A stretch of DNA of 64,000 nt from G963665005 sp963665005 (GCA_963665005.2 CAXXTQ010000001.1:1674001-1738000); one strand, 5' to 3'; shown: positions 14,789-24,089, counted from the first letter of the stretch. Notes: generated from the letters alone by a model not told the origin. Numbers and translations: made by a program.

Positions 14789-15283
14789 ATGATAACACTT
14801 GGAATAGATCCGGGTCTGGCGCTTGTCGGATACGGTATAATAAGCTGTGAAAACGATAAGATTAAGCTACTCGAATGCGGAACTATAGTGACAAAAGCAG
14901 ACATTCCTTTTCCGCGACGCCTGGCGATAATTCATGAAAGCATGGGCGAGCTTATACGAAAATTCGGGCCCGATCACATAGCTTTTGAAGAGCTTTTTTC
15001 GGGTAAAAACGTAAAGACTGTAATACAAGTTGCGCAGGCGAGAGGGGCGGCTATGGCAGCGGCTTTCGGCACGGGCGCAGAGCTTTTTGAATATACGCCT
15101 ATGCAGATAAAGCAGGCGGTTGTCGGCTACGGCAGAGCGGATAAAAAACAAGTGCAGGAGATGGTTCGGCTGCTGCTCGGAATGGAAAAAATAATAAGGC
15201 CGGACGATGCTGCGGATGCGGTTGCGTGCGCTATATGCCATGCACACAGCACAAGGTTTTCGGGCAAATTCAGAATTCGATAA
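14789..15283 (+). CDS. ruvC: Crossover junction endodeoxyribonuclease RuvC
   Basis: From the ATG at 14789 the protein begins MITLGIDPGLALVGYGI, the standard RuvC start, giving the usual length of about 164 residues. Acidic catalytic residues are visible: Asp in GIDPG, Glu in IAFEELFSG, and the Asp pair in RPDDAADAVACA. An ATG at 14759 is a possible alternative with GAAAGG directly before it; neither has ideal ribosome-site spacing. RuvC cuts Holliday junctions moved by RuvAB. It is the first gene of ruvC-ruvA-ruvB-queA-tgt, and the gap to ruvA is 12 bases. Confidence 0.95.
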   Translation: MITLGIDPGLALVGYGIISCENDKIKLLECGTIVTKADIPFPRRLAIIHESMGELIRKFGPDHIAFEELFSGKNVKTVIQVAQARGAAMAAAFGTGAELFEYTPMQIKQAVVGYGRADKKQVQEMVRLLLGMEKIIRPDDAADAVACAICHAHSTRFSGKFRIR

Positions 15284-15295
15284 TAAGGGGTACTC

Positions 15296-15883
15296 ATGTA
15301 CGATTATATTAAAGGCGAGGTCATAGAAACGGGCAAAGATTATGCCGTTATAGAAGCAGGCGGTGTTGGATATCATATTTATACAACTTCGCAGTCGCTT
15401 TTGCACATAAAAACGGGAGATAAAGCAAAGCTAAACTGCCATTTTGTTGTAAGGGAAGACGCGCATACGCTTTACGGCTTTTTCACGCCCGAAGAAAAAG
15501 AGATGTTCGGAAAGCTCACAGGCGTTTCGGGCATTGGCCCGAGAGTCGCTCTTGCGATACTTTCTGCAATGAAAGTCAGCGAGCTCGCGGCGGCAATAAT
15601 TACAGCCGACGAAGGCGCGTTTCAGAAAATTTCGGGTGTGGGTAAGAAAACAGCACAGCGGCTAATAATTGACCTTGCGGAAAAGATAGACGCGGGGCAG
15701 ATGATGCAGGACGGACAGGCAGCGCCAACAGGAGCCGCAGGAATAGAAAACGAAGCGGTAAGCGCTCTTGTTTCGCTTGGATACAATCGGGCGGAAGCAA
15801 TGCGCGCCGTTACATCGGTGAAAAATTTAGGCGATACGCCGGAAGATATAATACTAATGGCGCTAAAGCGCATAGGTGCTTAA
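15296..15883 (+). CDS. ruvA: Holliday junction DNA helicase subunit RuvA
   Basis: 195 residues: an OB-fold N-terminal domain (MYDYIKGEVIETGKDYAVIE), two helix-hairpin-helix motifs (LTGVSGIGPRVALAILSAM and FQKISGVGKKTAQRLIIDLA), and a C-terminal three-helix domain (EAVSALVSLGYNRAEAMRAV) that contacts RuvB. It forms the tetrameric clamp on four-way junctions. The start follows AAGGGGT. Confidence 0.97.
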   Translation: MYDYIKGEVIETGKDYAVIEAGGVGYHIYTTSQSLLHIKTGDKAKLNCHFVVREDAHTLYGFFTPEEKEMFGKLTGVSGIGPRVALAILSAMKVSELAAAIITADEGAFQKISGVGKKTAQRLIIDLAEKIDAGQMMQDGQAAPTGAAGIENEAVSALVSLGYNRAEAMRAVTSVKNLGDTPEDIILMALKRIGA

Positions 15884-15901
15884 CAACTGGGGGGATAAAC
15901 A

Positions 15902-16942
15902 GTGGACGAGAACAGAATCGTATCGGCGGAGCAGAAAGATTCGGATATGGTCACCGATTATTCTTTGCGCCCGACAACTCTGGCTGAATACGTAGGGCAG
16001 AAAAAGGCGAAAGAAAATCTTCAGATTTTCATGACGGCGGCAAAAAACAGAAACGAATCTCTCGACCATGTGCTTTTATACGGTCCTCCGGGACTCGGTA
16101 AAACTACTCTTGCTTTTATAATAGCGTCTGAAATGGGCGTGAATATACGTGTTACATCGGGGCCGGCGATAGAACGGCCGGGCGACTTAGCATCTATACT
16201 TACTAACCTAAACCGCGGCGATGTTTTGTTTGTAGACGAGATACACAGGTTAAACAGCAGCGTTGAAGAGGTTTTATACCCTGCGATGGAAGATTACGCG
16301 CTCGATATAATTATAGGCAAAGGGCCGTCGGCGCGGACGCTGAGGCTTGATCTGCCGCAGTTTACGCTTGTGGGTGCGACTACAAGGGCGGGCATGCTGA
16401 CATCTCCGCTAAGAGGCAGATTCGGCGTAATCAACCGGTTGCAGATGTATACGCCCGAAGAGCTGTCTAGTATCATAAGAAGGTCGGCGGGCATACTCGG
16501 GGTGAGCATAGAAGACGATGCGGCGTTAGAGCTTGCATCAAGGTCGAGAGGAACGCCGAGGGTAGCAAACCGCCTGCTTAAACGAGTAAGAGATTTTGCC
16601 GAAGTAAAAGGCACTGGCGAGGTAACTCTAGAAGCGGCAAGATACGGCCTCGAAAAACTTGAGATAGACGAAATAGGCCTTGACGGAGTGGATAAAAGCA
16701 TACTCGAGACTATTATCGCCAAATTTTCGGGAGGGCCCGTCGGGCTCGATACTTTGTGCGCGGCGACAAACGAAGAGCGCGTGACTATAGAAGACGTTTA
16801 CGAGCCTTATTTGATACAGCTCGGGTTTATAAACAAAACACCGAGGGGCAGAGTTGCCACAAGGCTTGCTTATTCGCATATGGGATATAAATATACGGGA
16901 AGCGACGAGCAGCAGACAAAACTTGAATTTTCGGAGGAATAG
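15902..16942 (+). CDS. ruvB: Holliday junction branch-migration ATPase RuvB
   Basis: 346 residues starting at GTG after GGGGGG. AAA+ motifs: Walker A GPPGLGKTT, Walker B VDEIHRL, sensor GATTRAG, arginine finger in SPLRGRFG, and a C-terminal winged helix (INKTPRGRVATRLAY). The hexamer drives branch migration with RuvA. The ribosome site of queA (GGAGGAA) is formed by its last codons. Confidence 0.97.
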   Translation: MDENRIVSAEQKDSDMVTDYSLRPTTLAEYVGQKKAKENLQIFMTAAKNRNESLDHVLLYGPPGLGKTTLAFIIASEMGVNIRVTSGPAIERPGDLASILTNLNRGDVLFVDEIHRLNSSVEEVLYPAMEDYALDIIIGKGPSARTLRLDLPQFTLVGATTRAGMLTSPLRGRFGVINRLQMYTPEELSSIIRRSAGILGVSIEDDAALELASRSRGTPRVANRLLKRVRDFAEVKGTGEVTLEAARYGLEKLEIDEIGLDGVDKSILETIIAKFSGGPVGLDTLCAATNEERVTIEDVYEPYLIQLGFINKTPRGRVATRLAYSHMGYKYTGSDEQQTKLEFSEE

Positions 16943-17965
16943 TTGAAGACAAGCGATTTTTATTATGAACTTGACGAAAGCCTTATCGCACAAACGCCTA
17001 TAAAAAAGCGTGACGCTTCAAGGCTGCTTATATATAACAGGAAGACGGGCATAGCGCAGCACAAGATTTTTTCCGACATAACCGATTATTTGAATGCGGG
17101 CGATGTGCTCGTGATAAACGAGACTAAGGTTCTGCCGGCAAGGCTTTTCGGAGTAAAAGAAAAGACGGACAGAGCTTGCGAATTTTTGCTTCTCAAAAGG
17201 CTTTCGCTTCGTATTTGGGAAGTCATACTAAAACCGGGCAAAAAGCTTAAAATAGGCGATACCGTTAATTTTGCCGATAACCTTTCTGCTAAAATCCTAC
17301 AAAAGAAAAAAGACGGAGTGACTGAGGTTGAGTTTTTTTTTGACGGCGTTTTTGAGCAGATTCTCGACAGCTTGGGCGAGATGCCTCTTCCGCCGTATAT
17401 ACACGAAAAGCTCGAGGACAAGGACAGGTATCAAACTGTATACGCGAAAGAGCAGGGCTCAGCCGCCGCGCCGACAGCGGGGCTTCATTTTACACCCGAA
17501 CTGCTGGAGAAAATTGAAGGCATGGGCGTGAAAATTGCAAGAATTACGCTGCACGTCGGGCTCGGGACTTTTCGCCCTGTAAAGACGGATGAAATAGCTG
17601 ACCATATAATGCACGAGGAATATTACTGCGTATCCGAGCAGGCGGCGCAGATTATAAATAAGGCAAGGAAGTCTGGCGGGCGCATTGTCGCAGTCGGCAC
17701 GACGAGCGTGCGGACTCTCGAATCAATAGCCGATATGAACGGGAATGTTATTGCAAAAAGCGGCTTTACTGACATATTCATCACCCCGGGCTATAAATTC
17801 AAGGCAGTAGATGTGCTTATAACAAATTTTCACCTGCCCGAATCTACGCTTTTGATGCTCGTGTCGGCGTTTGTTGGAAGAGAGCAGACGCTGCGGCTGT
17901 ATAAAACGGCGGCACAAGAAAGATACCGCTTTTTTAGTTTTGGCGACGCAATGCTAATACTATGA
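16943..17965 (+). CDS. queA: S-adenosylmethionine:tRNA ribosyltransferase-isomerase QueA
   Basis: 340 residues. It starts at a TTG immediately after the ruvB stop, with GGAGG 5 bases upstream. Typical QueA segments: FYYELDESLIAQTPIKKRDASRLL, the middle AAPTAGLHFT, VGTTSVRTLESI and ITNFHLPESTLLMLVSAF. It makes epoxyqueuosine at position 34 of GUN tRNAs from preQ1-modified tRNA, working after Tgt, which is encoded next. Confidence 0.97.
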   Translation: MKTSDFYYELDESLIAQTPIKKRDASRLLIYNRKTGIAQHKIFSDITDYLNAGDVLVINETKVLPARLFGVKEKTDRACEFLLLKRLSLRIWEVILKPGKKLKIGDTVNFADNLSAKILQKKKDGVTEVEFFFDGVFEQILDSLGEMPLPPYIHEKLEDKDRYQTVYAKEQGSAAAPTAGLHFTPELLEKIEGMGVKIARITLHVGLGTFRPVKTDEIADHIMHEEYYCVSEQAAQIINKARKSGGRIVAVGTTSVRTLESIADMNGNVIAKSGFTDIFITPGYKFKAVDVLITNFHLPESTLLMLVSAFVGREQTLRLYKTAAQERYRFFSFGDAMLIL

Positions 17966-18034
17966 CGATGACAAACTCACGGGATTCTTATACCTAATTA
18001 AGAGCAATACTATTATTGAATACTTGGAGGAAAC

Positions 18035-19144
18035 ATGGCGATAAGCTTTGAGATAAAGAAAAAGTGCAAAAACACTGCCGCAAGAACGGGGCGAATAGAT
18101 ACGCCGCACGGCAGTATAAATACGCCCGTTTACATGCCGGTGGGCACGCAGGCGACCGTAAAAGCAATGACGCCGCGTCAGGTGGAAGAAGCGGGGGCAG
18201 AGATCGTCCTTGGTAACACATACCATCTGTATCTGCGGCCGGGGCACGAAACAGTCAAAAAGGCGGGCGGCCTGCATAAATTTATGGCATGGGACAAGCC
18301 TATACTCACGGACAGCGGCGGGTTTCAGGTCTTTTCTCTCGGAGCGATAAGAAAAATTACCGAAAGAGGGGCGGAGTTCTCATCGCATCTTGACGGCAGC
18401 AAACACATGCTTACGCCCGAAAAAGCGATGAGCATACAAGAGGCTCTCGGTGCTGATATTATAATGGCGTTTGACGAGTGTACGGAGTACCCCGCCGAAT
18501 ATGAGCAGGTTTTAGCCGCTATGGAACGCACTCACAGATGGGCGCAGCGCTGCAAAGACGCGAAAAGCAGAGACGACCAGGCGCTTTTTGGCATCGTTCA
18601 GGGAGGAATGTTCCCCGAACTTCGTAAAAAGAGCGCCAAAGAGATAGCAGATATGGATTTTGAGGGAAACGCTATAGGCGGCCTCAGCGTCGGCGAGCCA
18701 AAGGATATAATGAACGATATGCTAGATATCACAGCGCCGCTTCTGCCCGAGAGCAAACCAAGGTATCTAATGGGCGTAGGGTCGCTTGATTACATAATCG
18801 ACGCTGTTGCGCGCGGCATAGATATGTTCGACTGCGTTCTGCAGACAAGAGTTGCGCGAAACGGTACCGCTCTGACAAAGAGAGGTAAGCTTGTAATAAG
18901 AAACGCCAAATACGCCGAGGATTTTACACCTATCGATGATAAATGCACATGTTATACATGCCGTAATTTTACAAGAGCGTATATACGTCATCTCATAAAA
19001 GCAAACGAGATACTGGCAAGCACTCTTTTATCAATACATAATGTGCAGGTAACGATAGATTTTATTAAAGAAATAAGAGAATCTATTCAAAACGGCGATT
19101 TTTTGGAGTATAAAAATGAATTTTTTGCAAACTATAACGTATAA
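18035..19144 (+). CDS. tgt: Queuine/preQ1 tRNA-ribosyltransferase Tgt
   Basis: 369 residues. The substrate loop LTDSGGFQVFSLG includes the first catalytic aspartate; VGEPKDIM and a further Asp in GIDMFDCVLQTR follow. The zinc site is CTCYTCRNF with a later His in RHLIKANE/STLLSIHN. It exchanges guanine 34 of tRNA Asp, Asn, His and Tyr for preQ1. The start has TTGGAGGAA. No preQ1 biosynthesis genes are present in the window. Confidence 0.97.
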   Translation: MAISFEIKKKCKNTAARTGRIDTPHGSINTPVYMPVGTQATVKAMTPRQVEEAGAEIVLGNTYHLYLRPGHETVKKAGGLHKFMAWDKPILTDSGGFQVFSLGAIRKITERGAEFSSHLDGSKHMLTPEKAMSIQEALGADIIMAFDECTEYPAEYEQVLAAMERTHRWAQRCKDAKSRDDQALFGIVQGGMFPELRKKSAKEIADMDFEGNAIGGLSVGEPKDIMNDMLDITAPLLPESKPRYLMGVGSLDYIIDAVARGIDMFDCVLQTRVARNGTALTKRGKLVIRNAKYAEDFTPIDDKCTCYTCRNFTRAYIRHLIKANEILASTLLSIHNVQVTIDFIKEIRESIQNGDFLEYKNEFFANYNV

Positions 19145-19155
19145 AAATAAAAAAG

Positions 19156-19185
19156 TTGTTGAAAATTCCTTTATGCTAATATAAT
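19156..19185 (+). promoter_or_regulatory. Possible promoter for yajC
   Basis: TTGTTG (19156-19161) and TATAAT (19180-19185) are 18 bases apart. yajC may therefore be transcribed separately as well as by read-through from tgt. Confidence 0.5.
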
Positions 19186-19231
19186 ATATATATCCGAAAG
19201 ATAATTTATTAATGAAGGTAGGTATTGTAGA

Positions 19232-19543
19232 ATGGATGCAGGATTTCTTGACAGCATAGGAAGTTTTCTACCATTTATCGCTATATTTGCGGTTTTTATT
19301 CTTTTAATGATAATTCCTCAGAGAAAAAGAAAAAAGCAGATGCAGGCGATGATGGAGAGCTTAAAGCCGGGCAAAACAATTAAAACAATCGGCGGAATCT
19401 ACGGTAAAATTGTTGCCGTAAAGGAAGATTTAATTACTATAGAAGTTCTTCCCGATAAAACGCGGATGGTATTTGCAAAAGGCGCAGTCGCAACAGTTGA
19501 AGATGCGGAAGGCGCAGAAAACGAGATGGAAGAGACAAAATAA
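19232..19543 (+). CDS. yajC: Preprotein translocase subunit YajC
   Basis: 103 residues with one N-terminal helix (about 12-30, LPFIAIFAVFILLMIIPQ) followed by the basic RKRKKQMQAMMESL and the YajC core KTIKTIGGIYGKIVAVKED. YajC associates with SecDF-YidC. secD and secF do not follow; the gene ends at a bidirectional terminator. Gene order tgt-yajC is widespread in Bacillota. Confidence 0.95.
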   Translation: MDAGFLDSIGSFLPFIAIFAVFILLMIIPQRKRKKQMQAMMESLKPGKTIKTIGGIYGKIVAVKEDLITIEVLPDKTRMVFAKGAVATVEDAEGAENEMEETK

Positions 19544-19550
19544 GAAAACT

Positions 19551-19575
19551 AAAAAGGCCCTTGCGGTCTTTTTTG
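19551..19575. terminator. Bidirectional intrinsic terminator between yajC and rqcH
   Basis: A 9-base stem AAAAAGGCC / GGTCTTTTT (one wobble) with a 5-base loop. The T-run serves yajC, and the A-run serves the convergent gene. Confidence 0.7.
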
Positions 19576-19586
19576 TTTGCCTTTTT

Positions 19587-21323
19587 TTATTGTGTTACCA
19601 GCAATTTTTCGAAAAGCTGCGAACTTGGGTCAACTAATATTGTGTTGTAATTTTCGTATATCACCATTCCGGGTTTGCTGCCGTTCGGTTTGCGTACATT
19701 TTTCCTTTTTGTATAATCAACAGCAACTTTTAGAGAACCTCTTGCTTTGCTTAAATAAGCGGCAATAACCGCCGCTTCGAGCAACGTGGTCTCCGAAACG
19801 TCTTTTTTTTCGTCTGCTATTATGATGACATGAGAACCCGGAATATCTTTTGTATGAAGCCAGATATCGTCCGCAGAAGCGGTTTTCATGGTTAAGGTAT
19901 CGTTCTGGCGATTGTTCTTTCCCGCATAGAAAGTATATCCGTCGGAAGAAAGAAATGCGTGCGGGCGCGAAGGCTCTGGAGTTGCTTTGATTTTTGACGC
20001 GGCTTTTTTAATAACACCCGCTTTACAAAGCTCATATTCTATTTCTGTCAGCTCTGTAATGGTTTCGCTAGAATCAAGCGAAACCAGCACGCTTTCCAAA
20101 AAAGCTATATCGTTTTTGTTTTTACGCATACGTTTTAACGTTATATCAAGGCCGGATTTTAGCTTATTATATCTTTTATAGTTTTTCTGGGCGTTTGCGG
20201 CAGGCGAAAGCCTTTTGTCAAGCGGAATAGTAACATCTTCTCCGTTAGAATAATCCTGTGCCAAAAGTGTATCCATGCCTTTTTTGATACGGTAAATATT
20301 AGCGGTTATAACGTCGCCGAAAACTTTATATTTTTGGGCTTTGCCTGCGTTATTTACGGCGTCATGCTGCTTTTTTAACAGCAGGGAAAGTTTCTCAAGC
20401 TGTTTGTTAACCCGTTTTTTTAATGCTGTGCGTTTTTTGTTAAAGAGCTTGATTTCTTTTTGCTGATTATAAAAGCTGTCTATAGCTTCGTTAACGCTGC
20501 CGTATTGTTTTTTTGTAGCGGGGCAGATGCTTATGTAGTCTATAGGCGAATAAAAGAACGGCGTACCGTCTCTTTGCATATATACAGTCGGAGAAAGCTC
20601 TGAAAACTCCGCCATAAACGATAAAATTTTATCAGCGAGATTCTGCGCTTCTTTCGGGCTCTGTTTATATCCGCCCGGCATATAACGGTAAAGAATCTCA
20701 TCAGCCGTCTGCCCTGATACGCCCTGAAGAATGCCCGAAAGGTAAGGCTTTATTTTTCTATCGCCGCGTTTTTGCAAAAGCTCAACGAGTGTAGATTTTG
20801 AAATGGTAAGCGGGTTTAGCTTTACAGACGGCGGAAGCTCGTAAGCAAGCGAGGGCAACACGCACCTTACGCGGCTGAGAGAGTTCGTAACATGGCGCAG
20901 ACTGTCCATTATAATTCCGTCTTTGTCTTTTAATATTATATTAGAATATTTTCCCATAAGCTCTGCAACCAGTGTAAGCTCGAAAGGAATTCCAAGCTCG
21001 TCTTTTGCTTCGAGAGTGATGTTGACAATGCGCTCTAACCCAATCTGCTCTATTTTAGATACTCTAGAGCCTGTTATATATTTTCGAAGAAACATGCAGA
21101 ACATGGGAGGCGATTTTGGGTTTTCGTATTTGTGCGATGTAATATGCATGCGCGAATCGCCCGCGCCGCCGCAAATAAGCAGGCGAATATTTTTCCCGGG
21201 TGCGCGAAGCGAGAGTATTATGGTGTCGGGCTGCGGCTGGTGCACTTTGTCTACTTTGCATCCGAATGCTTCTTTTTTTATCTCACCTACAACAAAATGC
21301 AGTGTTAATCCGTCAAGCGTCAT
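19587..21323 (-). CDS. rqcH: Rqc2-homologue RqcH (NFACT family, formerly fibronectin-binding protein)
   Basis: 578 residues from the ATG at 21323, placed 8 bases after GGAGG; the ATG 5 codons upstream overlaps that site and is not preferred. The NFACT-N domain starts with TLDGLTLHFVVGEI. A central coiled coil (about 280-380, rich in Lys/Leu) follows, and the C-terminal NFACT-R region contains DDIWLHTKDIPGSHVII. RqcH binds stalled 50S subunits and adds C-terminal alanine tails that mark nascent chains for degradation by proteases such as ClpXP, whose genes lie at 28.3-30.2 kb. Confidence 0.93.
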   Translation of the reverse strand: MTLDGLTLHFVVGEIKKEAFGCKVDKVHQPQPDTIILSLRAPGKNIRLLICGGAGDSRMHITSHKYENPKSPPMFCMFLRKYITGSRVSKIEQIGLERIVNITLEAKDELGIPFELTLVAELMGKYSNIILKDKDGIIMDSLRHVTNSLSRVRCVLPSLAYELPPSVKLNPLTISKSTLVELLQKRGDRKIKPYLSGILQGVSGQTADEILYRYMPGGYKQSPKEAQNLADKILSFMAEFSELSPTVYMQRDGTPFFYSPIDYISICPATKKQYGSVNEAIDSFYNQQKEIKLFNKKRTALKKRVNKQLEKLSLLLKKQHDAVNNAGKAQKYKVFGDVITANIYRIKKGMDTLLAQDYSNGEDVTIPLDKRLSPAANAQKNYKRYNKLKSGLDITLKRMRKNKNDIAFLESVLVSLDSSETITELTEIEYELCKAGVIKKAASKIKATPEPSRPHAFLSSDGYTFYAGKNNRQNDTLTMKTASADDIWLHTKDIPGSHVIIIADEKKDVSETTLLEAAVIAAYLSKARGSLKVAVDYTKRKNVRKPNGSKPGMVIYENYNTILVDPSSQLFEKLLVTQ

Positions 21324-21379
21324 ATATTCTGCCTCCATTGGTATGTATTATACATGTTGATGACTTTGTTTGTAAATGA

Positions 21380-21388
21380 TGATATAAT
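21380..21388 (+). promoter_or_regulatory. Extended -10 promoter for proA
   Basis: TGATATAAT lies about 53 bases upstream of the proA ATG. It is in the divergent gap shared with rqcH. Confidence 0.45.
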
Positions 21389-21441
21389 ATCATAATTAAA
21401 AAGACAGAATTTACATAAAAAAGTTCGGCAGGAGGGTAAGA

Positions 21442-22677
21442 ATGCAGCACGTTTATAATAAGGCGCAAAAAGCAAAAAAAGCTTCGGAGAAACTCGCGTA
21501 CATGGGTATGCTTGAAAAAAACAATGTTCTTTTAGGAATAGCTAAAGCTCTTCGTAAAAATTCCGAGTTTATACTCTGTGAAAATAAAAAAGATATTGAA
21601 GCCGGAAAGAAAAAGGGAACGTCTAAGGCGCTTCTCGACCGGCTTGCGCTCTCGCCTGAGAGAATAGAAGCAATGGCGGCAGGGCTGGAAAGCGTAGCGA
21701 AACTGCCCGATCCGATAGGAGAAGTCATAAACACGGTAAAGCGGCCGAACGGGCTTTATATAGGAAAACAGCGCGTACCGCTCGGCGTAATCGGTATTAT
21801 ATATGAAGCGCGCCCGAACGTTACTTCGGACGCCATGGGGCTTTGCATTAAAACGGGAAACGCCGTAGTCTTAAGAGGCGGAAGCGACGCTATTAATTCT
21901 AACAAAGCTATAGTTGATGTCGCCCAAAAAGCGGCATACAGCGCAGGATTGCCCGATGGAGCGATTGCGCTTATAGAAGACACATCAAGGCAGGCTGCAA
22001 CATATATGATGGGATTAAACGGCTTGATAGATGTGCTTATTCCGCGCGGCGGAGCGGGGCTTATACAGTCTGTCGTAAAAAACGCTACCGTGCCGGTAAT
22101 AGAAACGGGCGTGGGCAATTGCCATGTATATATAGACAAAAGTACCGATATTGATATGGGCGTTGAAATCATCTATAACGCAAAGACTAGCAGGCCGTCT
22201 GTCTGCAATGCCGCAGAAACGCTTCTTGTGCACGAGAGCATAGCAAAAGAGTTTCTGCCGAAAATGGCGAAAAAGCTTAGCGAAGTTGAGTTAAGGGGCT
22301 GTGATAAGACGCGCGCGGTTATAGATATAAAAGCGGCAGCAGAAGAAGATTATTCTACTGAGTATCTCGATTTGATATTGGCGGTTAAAGTCGTAGAAAA
22401 CGTTGATGAAGCAATCGCTCACATCAACAAATACGGAACAAAGCATTCTGAGGCAATCGTGACAAACAATTATGATAATGCCGAGAAGTTCTTAGAGCGC
22501 GTTGATGCTGCTGCGGTATACGTGAACGCGTCTACAAGATACACAGACGGCGAAGAGTTCGGCTTTGGGGCAGAGATTGGCATAAGCACGCAAAAGCTTC
22601 ACGCCAGAGGGCCGATGGGGCTAAAAGAATTGACGACGGTAAAGTATATTATAAGAGGCAGCGGACAGGTGCGATAA
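21442..22677 (+). CDS. proA: Gamma-glutamyl phosphate reductase ProA
   Basis: 411 residues, full length. The aldehyde-dehydrogenase-like fold shows PLGVIGIIYEARPNVT, the cofactor region VVLRGGSDAINSNKAIVD, the catalytic cysteine in RPSVCNAAETLLVH, and the C-terminal FGFGAEIGISTQKLHARGPMGL. It reduces gamma-glutamyl phosphate to the semialdehyde in proline synthesis. proB, its usual neighbour, is not in the window. A GGAGGG site precedes the ATG. Confidence 0.97.
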   Translation: MQHVYNKAQKAKKASEKLAYMGMLEKNNVLLGIAKALRKNSEFILCENKKDIEAGKKKGTSKALLDRLALSPERIEAMAAGLESVAKLPDPIGEVINTVKRPNGLYIGKQRVPLGVIGIIYEARPNVTSDAMGLCIKTGNAVVLRGGSDAINSNKAIVDVAQKAAYSAGLPDGAIALIEDTSRQAATYMMGLNGLIDVLIPRGGAGLIQSVVKNATVPVIETGVGNCHVYIDKSTDIDMGVEIIYNAKTSRPSVCNAAETLLVHESIAKEFLPKMAKKLSEVELRGCDKTRAVIDIKAAAEEDYSTEYLDLILAVKVVENVDEAIAHINKYGTKHSEAIVTNNYDNAEKFLERVDAAAVYVNASTRYTDGEEFGFGAEIGISTQKLHARGPMGLKELTTVKYIIRGSGQVR

Positions 22678-22698
22678 TAGAAAGAGAGTTTTTTTGAA

Positions 22699-23313
22699 GT
22701 GATTATTCTCCAGCTATTAGGCGAAATGCTGCCCTATATGGTTGCGGCGCTTATTATCTTTTTGATAACAAGATTTATTTATTACCGCAAAGAGGGAGTG
22801 CCTTTTAGAAAAATTAATAAATACCACGAAATTGGCCTTTTGTTGTTAATCTTATTTGTAACGGGGCTTGCCTCAAAGACGGTTTTGCCAACTTTTTATT
22901 TTCACGAGGGGCATATCGGTGTTATGGGCTACGGATACGAAGAGGTAATTGATAAGCTGAACCTTATACCGTTTAACAAAATTACAGAAACACAGAACGT
23001 AATCAGCAGAGGAATCTGGTCTTATTTTATAGTTGAGGTTTTGGGAAACATAGGCATGTTTATTCCCATTGGGTTCGCGCTGCCGATGCTGTGGAAAAGG
23101 TACGAAAAGCTTTGGGTAACGGCATTAACATGCTTAGCGGCTTCGCTTTTTATAGAGCTTGTCCAGCTGATAACGCCGCTTCGCGCTACAGATGTTGATG
23201 ACCTTATTATGAATACGCTCGGCGGCATTATAGGGTATCTGATATATCTACTGATAAGGCGGTTGTCTAAACGGGCAACGGACAAATGGAAACTAAAACC
23301 AGACATAAAATAA
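22699..23313 (+). CDS. VanZ-like membrane protein
   Basis: 204 residues with about five membrane helices and the VanZ pattern: NLIPFNKI, GNIGMFIPIGFALPMLW, then ELVQLITPLRATDVDDLIMNTLGGIIGYLIY. The conserved acidic and Asn residues of the DVDD-x-x-x-NtlGg block are intact. It starts at a GTG 21 bases after proA with only a weak AGAGAG site, so it may depend on proA read-through. VanZ-like proteins are linked to low-level glycopeptide or lipoglycopeptide tolerance in some species, but most have no assigned role. Confidence 0.85.
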   Translation: MIILQLLGEMLPYMVAALIIFLITRFIYYRKEGVPFRKINKYHEIGLLLLILFVTGLASKTVLPTFYFHEGHIGVMGYGYEEVIDKLNLIPFNKITETQNVISRGIWSYFIVEVLGNIGMFIPIGFALPMLWKRYEKLWVTALTCLAASLFIELVQLITPLRATDVDDLIMNTLGGIIGYLIYLLIRRLSKRATDKWKLKPDIK

Positions 23314-23438
23314 TCTTTTACTTTTGCGAATAAATCAAATACACCTTGATAACAACAGATATATTATGGAAAAATTTGTTTAGATATACCAAAATGGTGT
23401 TATTATACATGTATAGAAAATATTTTGGAGTGTTATAA

Positions 23439-24029
23439 ATGAAAATTCACAATAAAAAAGGATTTACTTTGATAGAGATGATTGTGGTTATAGCAATCAT
23501 CGCCGTGCTTGCCGCAATCGCAATACCCGTTTATAACGGTATAATTGACGAAGCAATAGATAAAACGCTAATGGCAAGCACCAGCAACCTGTCTACGTAT
23601 CTTGCGGCTGAAATGCTGCTTGAAGATTTTGACGATGAGCATATTTTTACGTACAAGAAAAACTCAAGCGGAGATAAAGATTATTTTTCCAGGTATTTAG
23701 AGTCTAACTGGGAGATAATAAACGGCTCGGGCGACGAAGATAACGCTAACCGGCTTGGCCTTAAAAATCAGGTAAGCGATAAGGTAGGTGTTGTTAACTG
23801 GCCGAGCAATCTTGGCAGCGGGGTTTATTCACAGCAGGCGCTTTATATAACCACGGACAAAGGCGCGAAATATACGCCTGAAGCGGCGCGGACGGTAAGC
23901 AGCTATTACAGCGGAGCTGTCGTAATGTGGTATAACGCAGACAGCGCTACTAAGATTTATCTTTATTACGTTTCGCCGGACGGCAGGCAGTCTGATAAAT
24001 ACTACGTTTTTGAAAAAACCGGAAACTAA
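23439..24029 (+). CDS. Orphan type IV prepilin-like protein
   Basis: 196 residues. A short basic leader and prepilin peptidase site (HNKKG then FTLIE, with Glu at +5) are followed by one hydrophobic helix (IVVIAIIAVLAAIAIPVY). The rest is an acidic globular head rich in Ser/Tyr with no cysteines. It should be processed by a prepilin peptidase and placed in a pilus or pseudopilus, but no pilB, pilC or peptidase gene lies in the window. The ribosome site (TTGGAG) is moderate. The head has no recognised adhesin domain. Confidence 0.85.
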   Translation: MKIHNKKGFTLIEMIVVIAIIAVLAAIAIPVYNGIIDEAIDKTLMASTSNLSTYLAAEMLLEDFDDEHIFTYKKNSSGDKDYFSRYLESNWEIINGSGDEDNANRLGLKNQVSDKVGVVNWPSNLGSGVYSQQALYITTDKGAKYTPEAARTVSSYYSGAVVMWYNADSATKIYLYYVSPDGRQSDKYYVFEKTGN

Positions 24030-24044
24030 AAAATACAGAATACA

Positions 24045-24081
24045 AAAAACCCGTCAGTATTAAGAAAGCTGACGGGTTTTT
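24045..24081. terminator. Bidirectional intrinsic terminator
   Basis: A perfect 13-base stem AAAAACCCGTCAG / CTGACGGGTTTTT with an 11-base loop. It separates the convergent prepilin and argH genes. Confidence 0.92.
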
Positions 24082-24089
24082 GTTTACCG

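Noticed and set aside
14735..14790. LexA/SOS box before ruvC
   Set aside because: No GAAC-N4-GTTC or CGAAC-type site was found near the promoter.
21442..22677. Complete proBA operon
   Set aside because: The flanking genes are rqcH (divergent) and a VanZ-like gene; proB is not present in the window.
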